DNA of 54,068 nt, taken from contig NZ_SMKY01000028.1 of NCBI RefSeq assembly GCF_004349235.1, positions 1-54,068 of the forward strand, written 5' to 3'. Source of the DNA: Actinomadura darangshiensis. Lineage in GTDB: Bacteria; Actinomycetota; Actinomycetes; Streptosporangiales; Streptosporangiaceae. This document shows positions 48,506 to 54,068 of the stretch, in pieces. Position numbers and translations under genes: made by a program. Under the pieces are notes generated by a model that was not told where the DNA came from, made no database searches, and saw only the letters and a program-made list of their open reading frames with translations. Positions within the stretch are counted from its first letter, which is position 1, and each line of letters opens with the position of its first letter.

Positions 48506-51500
48506 TTAGGGGCCGTGGTGGATGTAGGAGGCCCACTGGGTGGGAAGGCCAGGGTAGCGGGCGCGGTGGGCGTGGACGGCGTGGTGCAGGGCCGGTGCGC
48601 CGGCGGTCGGGTCCGGGACCGTTGAGCCTGCACGGGTGAGGTTCGTGTAGAAGTTCTCGGCGATGGTCGCGGCCGCGCGGTCGTTGACCGGCCACAGGGT
48701 GCCGACGACGCTGCGGTATCCGACGAGCTGGAAGGCGGCCGTCACGTGCACGGCCTCGTCGGCATGGCGCTCGCTGGTGTCGGTCGTGCTGCACGCGGAC
48801 AGGTAGGCCAGTTCCCCGCGGTCGAGGCGCAGGCGGCCGATGGCGCTGACCGTCAGCGGCTGGTCGAGGTGATCTTTCAGCAGCAGGCGGCTGTCGGTCG
48901 GTACATGAGTGTCGGCGACGCCGTGGCAGGCGAAGTGCGCGATCTCGTGGTGGGGCAGGGCATCGGTGACGGCGGTGCGGCCGGGTGAGTGCAGGATCTT
49001 CGGCGCGAGCGGCAGGCGGCCGAGGAGCTCGGCCTCGGCGGTGGCGCCTGGCAGGCGTGCGGCGCCGGGGGCGTCCGGGACGGACACGACCAGCGCTGAC
49101 GGCCTCCGGCGCGGGCCCGGCCGCGACCGGCGGGCGTGGGCGAGCGCGCGGATCGTGGTCGTGTAGGACGAGATCACCCGATCGATTACGGTGTCGTGCC
49201 CGCCATCCGCATGGCGGCCCGCGGCGTGCAGGGGCAGGAACACGCACGGACCGACCGGGCACCACCAGATCCTCGGCCACTGACCGTCCGCCGGGAGGCC
49301 GGTGATGTCCAGGGCCGTGAGGACCGGTGCCGCGGCGGCGTCCCACAGCCATTCGAGGATGCGCAGCACGTCCTGCTGAGCCTGCCGGCGCCGGGTGGCC
49401 GCGCCCGGCTCCGTCGCGACCCGATGAGCGTGCTGGAGTGCCGCGACTCGTTCGTCGACCGCTTCCCGGGTGAGCTGCGGTAGGTCCACCACGATGACCG
49501 GCGAGGTCGGGTCGTCGGTGACGATCAGGGCGCTGCCGTGTGTGCGGTGGGTGGTGACGCAGGCGATCGGCCCCTCCGTCGCCTGCTCGCGGAGCCGTCC
49601 GACCGGCGGTGGGAGCAGGAAGTCCCCTAGGCCGTCGTGTGCCCGGATGCGTGCCAGCAGCTCGTCCCACTGCCGGTTCAACCGGGTGCGCAGCTCGCTC
49701 AGCGCTTCGCGGCTCCGGTCGGCGGGCAGGGGCGTCTCGTCCGCGCGTTCGATCGCTCGCACCAGGTCGTCCAGCTCTCCGGCCAGGCCCGGGTCGCGGG
49801 ATCGGAGCTCGGTGAGGTCTCCGCGCAGGTCGAACATCCCGTTCAGGACGACGCCCCTCGCCTGCTCCAGCAGTTCCACGGCCCTGCCGGGCTCGCCGGC
49901 CCCGATCGCCGCCTCCGCCGCCGTCGCCGCCAAGCCGGTCATACCGGTGGCGGACTGCACGCGGTCGTCGAACCCGAGCCTGCGCGGTGCGACCCGAGGG
50001 ATCTGCTCCACGGCCAGCTCTGCCATTGCCAGCGCGGCGCGGTGGTCCTGCGCGCGTATGTGCACTTCCGCGGCCCTCCGCGCGGCCTCGACCCTGACGG
50101 TCACCGGTGCGGACGTGGTCTCGGCCGCCGTGGCCAAGGTACGGCAGGACTCGGCCAGGTCGGCGGGATCGCCGTTGTGGTCGTACCTGGCCTCCAACGC
50201 CCGTCCAAGGCGGGCCAGCCTCAGCCCGCGCCCCGGATCGTCGTGCGGTGCGACCGAGAGGGACTCACGCCCCGCCCTCACCGCTTCGGTCACGTCATCG
50301 GGTCTTCTGTGCACGGTGAACGATGTCGTCAGGGCGGCGCACAGGTCGTCCAGGCGGTCTGCCCGTTTCACGTGGCGTGCGGGAATGATCGTGGCGGCCT
50401 CGCGAAGTGCCGCCACCGCCTCGTCGGCGAGGTCCGGCCGGTCCCCGAACTCGGCCGCCATCAGCAGCACACGGCCGAGCGTGCTGAAGAAGGCGTCCCG
50501 CTCCGGGTGGTCGGGCGGACACTCGGCGAGAGCGTCGTGCGCCAGTTCTACGGCCTCGTCGAGCAATTCGGTGCGCCTTGTCCTTTCGAACAGCACGACG
50601 AGCGTGTTCGCGAGATTCGCCGGGAACGAGTCGGCCATTAAGGAACCGGGCGGGGTGGCGGCGACCACCTGGCGGCCCAACTGGACGGCCTCTTCCAACG
50701 CTGCCAGCTCCATATCGACGGAATAGGCGACCAGCAGGGCGGAATTGAGGTTGCCGCGCAAGCCATACGTGTACGGGGAGCCGGGCTGAGCGGCGGCCAG
50801 TGCTTCGCGAGAGACCCGCAGACCTTCCTGCAGCGTCTCCGCGGACGCCGTCCGCTCGTACAGCAGCAGCAGCGCGCCGCCGAGGTTGGACAGCACCGCC
50901 GGGGCTTCGTCGTCGTCGTGCGGCGCGGCGACAGCCTCACGGCTGACGTGGACGATCTCCTCGAGCAGCGTGCGGTCGTTGTCTCGCGCATACCGCGCCT
51001 GGAGCACGCCGCTGAGGCTGCTCAGGCATGTGACCCGGTGCGGGTGGCCGGCGGGGAGGGCGGCCAGAGCCTGCCGGCACAGGCGTTCGGCCTGGTCCAG
51101 GACCTGGGGCATGTCCTCGCGCCCATGCAGGGCGACCAGCGCGGAAGCGTAGTTGCCCGCGAACATGGCGCGGTTCGGGTCCTGCGGTGACGCCGAGGCG
51201 AGGGCTCGCCGGAGCGCCTTGACGGCCCGGCGAAGGTGCGCTCGCCTGTTCGTCCGCAAGTAGGCGGCGAACCATCGCATACCGCGCTGCCGGACCCTCC
51301 AGGGCTGATACCAGATTCGCTGAAGCGTGCTCCCAGCGAGGAACACCAATGGGACCGCCACCCACGACGTGCCCCAAGTGAAGTAGACGAGCACGCCGGT
51401 CACGAGAATGGCCCAGGCATAGCCCATGACCAGGACGGCAAGGCAGCTCAGCGGCGCCCACCACGGCCCGCCGAGGAGAACGGTGACCAGCGCGCTGAGG

Positions 51501-51577
51501 ATCGGCACCCACAGAACACCGGACGTACAGCCGATTCTGATCTCGAGACGCTCATCGGAATCCGACACGCAGGCCAT
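48506..51577 (-). CDS. Membrane-anchored TPR-CHAT (caspase-like) protein
   Basis: 1023 aa from ATG 51577. Residues about 20-90 form three membrane helices (WVPILSALVTVLLGG, LAVLVMGYAWAILVTGVLVY, VAVPLVFLAGSTLQRIW). About 110-620 is a long run of TPR units (for example DQAERLCRQALAALPAGHPH). The CHAT protease domain is at about 720-1023, with candidate dyad His885 (IAHFACHGVAD) and Cys929 (AYLSACSTTD), and the usual GTLWPVND tail. CHAT domains are caspase-relative peptidases used in bacterial conflict and cell-death systems. Divergent from the 51624 operon with 46 bp between starts. The frame extends to 51826 but that part overlaps the divergent gene and is low-complexity. Confidence 0.9.
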   Translation of the reverse strand: MACVSDSDERLEIRIGCTSGVLWVPILSALVTVLLGGPWWAPLSCLAVLVMGYAWAILVTGVLVYFTWGTSWVAVPLVFLAGSTLQRIWYQPWRVRQRGMRWFAAYLRTNRRAHLRRAVKALRRALASASPQDPNRAMFAGNYASALVALHGREDMPQVLDQAERLCRQALAALPAGHPHRVTCLSSLSGVLQARYARDNDRTLLEEIVHVSREAVAAPHDDDEAPAVLSNLGGALLLLYERTASAETLQEGLRVSREALAAAQPGSPYTYGLRGNLNSALLVAYSVDMELAALEEAVQLGRQVVAATPPGSLMADSFPANLANTLVVLFERTRRTELLDEAVELAHDALAECPPDHPERDAFFSTLGRVLLMAAEFGDRPDLADEAVAALREAATIIPARHVKRADRLDDLCAALTTSFTVHRRPDDVTEAVRAGRESLSVAPHDDPGRGLRLARLGRALEARYDHNGDPADLAESCRTLATAAETTSAPVTVRVEAARRAAEVHIRAQDHRAALAMAELAVEQIPRVAPRRLGFDDRVQSATGMTGLAATAAEAAIGAGEPGRAVELLEQARGVVLNGMFDLRGDLTELRSRDPGLAGELDDLVRAIERADETPLPADRSREALSELRTRLNRQWDELLARIRAHDGLGDFLLPPPVGRLREQATEGPIACVTTHRTHGSALIVTDDPTSPVIVVDLPQLTREAVDERVAALQHAHRVATEPGAATRRRQAQQDVLRILEWLWDAAAAPVLTALDITGLPADGQWPRIWWCPVGPCVFLPLHAAGRHADGGHDTVIDRVISSYTTTIRALAHARRSRPGPRRRPSALVVSVPDAPGAARLPGATAEAELLGRLPLAPKILHSPGRTAVTDALPHHEIAHFACHGVADTHVPTDSRLLLKDHLDQPLTVSAIGRLRLDRGELAYLSACSTTDTSERHADEAVHVTAAFQLVGYRSVVGTLWPVNDRAAATIAENFYTNLTRAGSTVPDPTAGAPALHHAVHAHRARYPGLPTQWASYIHHGP

Positions 51578-51623
51578 TGTCGCTTGCCGTACTCTGCTCT
51601 TGCTTTCAGATCGAGGAGGTTTC

Positions 51624-52004
51624 GTGTCGGCTGACCGGGTCGCCGCCCTGTGCGAGCACCTCGACCACGACCCCGACCTGCTGGAAGCGCTCGATGAACT
51701 GCCCGCCGACCGGTGGGACGAACTCGTGGAGGCCGTGCGCTCGGGTGCGGCGGCCGACGTGCTCGTCCCGCTGCTGGACGCCGTGGACGGCGCCGCCGCC
51801 GCTGCCGGGCTGGACGGCCTCACCACCGGAACCCGGCGGTACGAGCCGCTGCCCGGCGGGACGGCCGGGGTCCGCGCCGTCCGCGGATGGCGCTGCCCTC
51901 ATCCGCACCCGTGCGGCCGGGTCGGGTCCGGCGGTGGCGACGGGACGCCCGGCTGCGCGCTGACCTCCGATCCGCTGGCCCCGGTGAAGGTCGTCAGCGA
52001 GTGA
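51624..52004 (+). CDS. Small Cys/His-rich protein linked to the CHAT gene
   Basis: 126 aa, GTG at 51624 with a perfect GAGGAGGT ribosome site. Residues 1-60 are acidic and helical (VAALCEHLDHDPDLLEALDE then LPADRWDELVEAVRSG), resembling a small adaptor or death-like helical bundle (inference). The C-terminal third has WRCPHPHPCGR...PGCALTSDPL: three Cys and two His that could bind one zinc. No known family recognised. Coupled to the membrane-protein gene by a GTGA overlap. Confidence 0.78.
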   Translation: MSADRVAALCEHLDHDPDLLEALDELPADRWDELVEAVRSGAAADVLVPLLDAVDGAAAAAGLDGLTTGTRRYEPLPGGTAGVRAVRGWRCPHPHPCGRVGSGGGDGTPGCALTSDPLAPVKVVSE

Positions 52005-52906
52005 CCGGGTTCCTGGAAGCCCTGGGCAAGAAGGCCGCCGAGCGGTGGCTGGCCGTGCTCGTGCTGCCCGGGGCCCTGTGGGTGGCGACGGCGTGGGTGG
52101 CCGTGCGCCTCGGCCACCGCGATGCGCTCCGGCCCCGGGTCGCCGGCGACCGGGTGACCGAGTGGGCCAAGGATGCGCACAGCACCGGCCTGGTCGTGGC
52201 GGTCCTCGCCGCGGCGCTTCTCGGGAGTGCGGCGGCCGGGCTCGCGGCGTCCGGGGTCGGCTGGATCGTCCGGAGGGCCTGGATGGCGCGCGGCAGGCGC
52301 CCACCCGCCCGCTGGGCGGTGGCGCGGCGCCGGCGGCGGTGGCACAGAGCCGCCGGCCGGGTCGACGCGCTGGTCGCCGAGGCCGTCCAGGCGGCGGGCT
52401 CCGCCGAGGAGGTGGCGGCCGGCCCCGAGATCGCCGACGCGCTGGCCCGCCGCGATGCCATCGCCCTGGAGACCCCCGGACGCCCCACCTGGATCGGCGA
52501 CCGCTGGCGCGCCGCCTTCATCCGGGTGCGGCGCGCCTACGGCCTCGACCTGACCATCGTCTGGCCGAGGCTCTGGACCGTCCTGCCGGAACAGCTGCGC
52601 ACCGACATCACGACAGCACAGCTGGCCTGCACCTCCGCCGCGACCCTGACCGGGTGGGCCCTGCTGTACGGCGCGCTGGCCGTGCTGTGGTGGCCCGCGT
52701 TCCCGATCGGCGTGACGCTTCTCGGCACGGCAGTGGCCCGGGCGCGCATGGCCACCGCCGCACTGTGCGAGCTGGTCGAGACCGCCGCCGACCTCTACGG
52801 CCCCCGGCTCGCCGAACAGCTCGGCAGCCCCGCGTCCGGCCCCCTCACCACCGCCCTCGGCGACGAGATCAGCGCGCGCCTGCGAAAAGACCCGCCCATC
52901 GCGTAA
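52001..52906 (+). CDS. Predicted four-helix membrane protein of the CHAT locus
   Basis: 301 aa, GTG at 52001 overlapping the previous stop. Membrane helices near 15-37 (WLAVLVLPGALWVATAWVAV), 61-90 (GLVVAVLAAALLGSAAAGLA), and two near 210-255 (ATLTGWALLYGALAVLWW; FPIGVTLLGTAVA). Between them is a basic cytosolic loop (RGRRPPARWAVARRRRRWHR) and a helical segment. No enzymatic motif. Likely an effector, anchor or sensor partner for the CHAT and zinc-finger-like proteins; the role is inference from gene order. Confidence 0.78.
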   Translation: MTGFLEALGKKAAERWLAVLVLPGALWVATAWVAVRLGHRDALRPRVAGDRVTEWAKDAHSTGLVVAVLAAALLGSAAAGLAASGVGWIVRRAWMARGRRPPARWAVARRRRRWHRAAGRVDALVAEAVQAAGSAEEVAAGPEIADALARRDAIALETPGRPTWIGDRWRAAFIRVRRAYGLDLTIVWPRLWTVLPEQLRTDITTAQLACTSAATLTGWALLYGALAVLWWPAFPIGVTLLGTAVARARMATAALCELVETAADLYGPRLAEQLGSPASGPLTTALGDEISARLRKDPPIA

Positions 52907-52912
52907 GCGCGG

Positions 52913-54068
52913 TCATGAGGTGGAGAAGGAGTAGACGCTGGTGGAGTCGTAGGTCTGGCCGGGGCGAAGCGTGGTGCTGGGGAATTGCGGTTTGTTCGGG
53001 GAGTCGGGGAAGTGCTGGGTCTCCAGGCAGAACCCGTCGCCCTGCCGGTACATCGTCCCGCCGGTGCCGACCAGGCGGCCGGTGAGGAAGTTGCCGGAGT
53101 AGAACTGGAGGCCGGGCTGGTCGGTGCGCACCTCCATCACCCGCCCGGTGGCCGGCGCGGTGACACGGGCGGCGAGCTTCATGCCCGTCCCGTCGAGCAC
53201 GAAGTTGTGGTCGTAGCCGCGCCCGTACACCATCTGCTGGTGGCCGTCGCGGATGCGCTCGCCGATGGTGTGCGGGCGGGTGAAGTCCAGCGGGGTGCCG
53301 TGCACCGAGGCCAGCTCGCCGGTCGGAATGAGCGTTGAGTCGACGGGCGTGTAGCGGGACGCGTTGATCTGGATCTTGTGGTCGTACGTGTCGCCCGACC
53401 CCTCACCGGCCAGGTTGAAGTAGGTGTGGTTGGTCAGGTTGACGACGGTCGGCTTGTCGGTTGTGGCCTGGTATCGGATCCGTAGGTCGTTCCCGCGCGT
53501 CACGGTGTAGGTGACGGTGGTGCGAAGGGTGCCGGGGTAGCCCTCCTCGCCGTCCGGGCTGACATACGTCAGACTCAACGACACGCCGTCCTTGTCCTTG
53601 ACCGGATGCGCTTTCCAGACGCGCTTGTCGAATCCCTTGGCGCCGCCGTGCAGGCTGTTGTCGCCGTCGTTCGCGGGCAGCTTGTAGGTCTTGCCGTCCA
53701 GGGCGAACCGCGCGCCGCCGATCCGGTTCCCGTACCGTCCGATCAGCGCCCCGAAGTAGGGGTTCTCGGTGGTGAAGGCGTCGCTGAGGTAGCCGTCCAG
53801 CGTGCCGAACCCGAGGGCGATGTTGCCGGACCGGCCGCGGCGGTCGGGCACGTCGAGGGACTGGACGGTGCCGCCGTAGGTGAGGATACGGGCCTTCATC
53901 CCGTGCCCGCTGCCGAGCGTGTACCGCTCGATCTTGGTGCCGTCCGGCAGTGCGCCGAACGCCTCCTTGGCGATGGTGGGCCCGGACGCCGAGGCGGATG
54001 CCGGGACGCCGAGCAGGCTGCCCGCGAGCAGGGCGGCGGCGGCCAGCGGGACGGTCAGGGGTGGGACG
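52913..54068 (-). CDS. Secreted aldose 1-epimerase (galactose mutarotase), partial at the N-terminus
   Basis: At least 384 codons continue to the right edge. Upstream of the internal ATG (53899) the frame carries a signal-peptide core ending GVPASASAS, then KEAFGALPDGTKIERYTLGS, so the true start lies outside the window. GalM motifs: PYFGALIGRYGNRIGGARF, NSLHGGAKGFDKRVW, NLTNHTYFNLAGEGSGD (catalytic His), VYGRGYDHNFVLD, and FCLETQHFPDSPN (catalytic Glu). It interconverts anomers of released sugars outside the cell. Convergent with the CHAT-locus membrane gene, 6 bp apart. Confidence 0.92.
   Translation of the reverse strand, partial: VPPLTVPLAAAALLAGSLLGVPASASASGPTIAKEAFGALPDGTKIERYTLGSGHGMKARILTYGGTVQSLDVPDRRGRSGNIALGFGTLDGYLSDAFTTENPYFGALIGRYGNRIGGARFALDGKTYKLPANDGDNSLHGGAKGFDKRVWKAHPVKDKDGVSLSLTYVSPDGEEGYPGTLRTTVTYTVTRGNDLRIRYQATTDKPTVVNLTNHTYFNLAGEGSGDTYDHKIQINASRYTPVDSTLIPTGELASVHGTPLDFTRPHTIGERIRDGHQQMVYGRGYDHNFVLDGTGMKLAARVTAPATGRVMEVRTDQPGLQFYSGNFLTGRLVGTGGTMYRQGDGFCLETQHFPDSPNKPQFPSTTLRPGQTYDSTSVYSFSTS

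Noticed and set aside
51578..51826. N-terminal extension of the CHAT protein up to 51826
   Set aside because: The extra residues are Ser/Ala-rich low complexity and antisense to the well-initiated 51624 gene. ATG 51577 begins the hydrophobic anchor region.
1..54068. rRNA, tRNA, riboswitch or insertion-sequence genes
   Set aside because: No tRNA-like cloverleaf, rRNA-like stretch, transposase motif or flanking terminal repeats were noticed on reading both strands. A covariance-model scan was not possible, so small RNAs cannot be excluded.

Overview
The window is 54 kb of very GC-rich DNA. It has dense genes, many GTG starts, ATGA/GTGA overlaps inside operons, a mycothiol-type enzyme, F420/LLM flavin enzymes, two S-adenosyl methyltransferases of the PF04672 (DUF574) type, a SARP regulator and an SPW-repeat protein. 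This points to a filamentous actinobacterium; an Actinomadura-like member of the Streptosporangiales is my best guess, from gene families only. I saw no rRNA, tRNA, CRISPR array, intact insertion sequence or replication origin.

Layout. (1) 0.2-10.5 kb: one long operon for uptake and catabolism of an unidentified sugar or polyol. It holds a binding lipoprotein, zinc dehydrogenase, FGGY kinase, SorC-type regulator, RbsA-like ATPase, RbsC-like permease, DeoC aldolase, an active aldehyde dehydrogenase and a short second ALDH-like protein without catalytic residues. (2) 10.5-13.6 kb: gene remnants, a LysR regulator, a short-chain dehydrogenase and a mycothiol-dependent isomerase-like protein. (3) 13.6-17.1 kb: the last steps of the beta-ketoadipate pathway (CoA-transferase A and B plus thiolase), divergent from a LysR regulator across a 20-bp palindrome. 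(4) 17.4-21.5 kb: small regulator/enzyme pairs (MarR/VOC, MerR with a CC-motif protein, MarR with a CE1758/CE1759-type LLM oxidoreductase and FMN reductase duo). (5) 21.7-28.2 kb: an OFA-type MFS transporter with a 47-residue membrane partner, then a ROK regulator divergent from a secreted GH89 alpha-N-acetylglucosaminidase. (6) 28.2-39.9 kb: LysR/EamA pair, a broken DUF488 gene, SPW protein, TIGR03857-type LLM enzyme plus phosphotransferase, acyl-CoA ligase, quinone-oxidoreductase-like gene with TetR, two PF04672 methyltransferases, a BBE-type flavoprotein and a DUF4267 protein. (7) 40.0-43.2 kb: a large SARP/ATPase regulator. (8) 43.3-52.9 kb: an accessory stretch of HEAT-repeat, DinB, HTH and zinc-finger-like genes, decayed GNAT and possible Uma2 genes, and a divergent CHAT-protease locus. 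(9) A secreted aldose 1-epimerase runs off the right edge.

Much of the regulation can be read directly. Nearly every local regulator has a perfect or near-perfect dyad in its promoter region (LysR, MarR, MerR, ROK, TetR-like). The SARP gene has three 11-bp-spaced direct repeats just ahead of a -10-like hexamer. Several genes appear to make leaderless mRNAs.

The strongest candidate for a little-described system is at 48.5-52.9 kb. A membrane-anchored TPR-CHAT (caspase-like) protein is divergent, across 46 bp, from a two-gene operon encoding a small Cys/His-rich protein and a predicted four-helix membrane protein.
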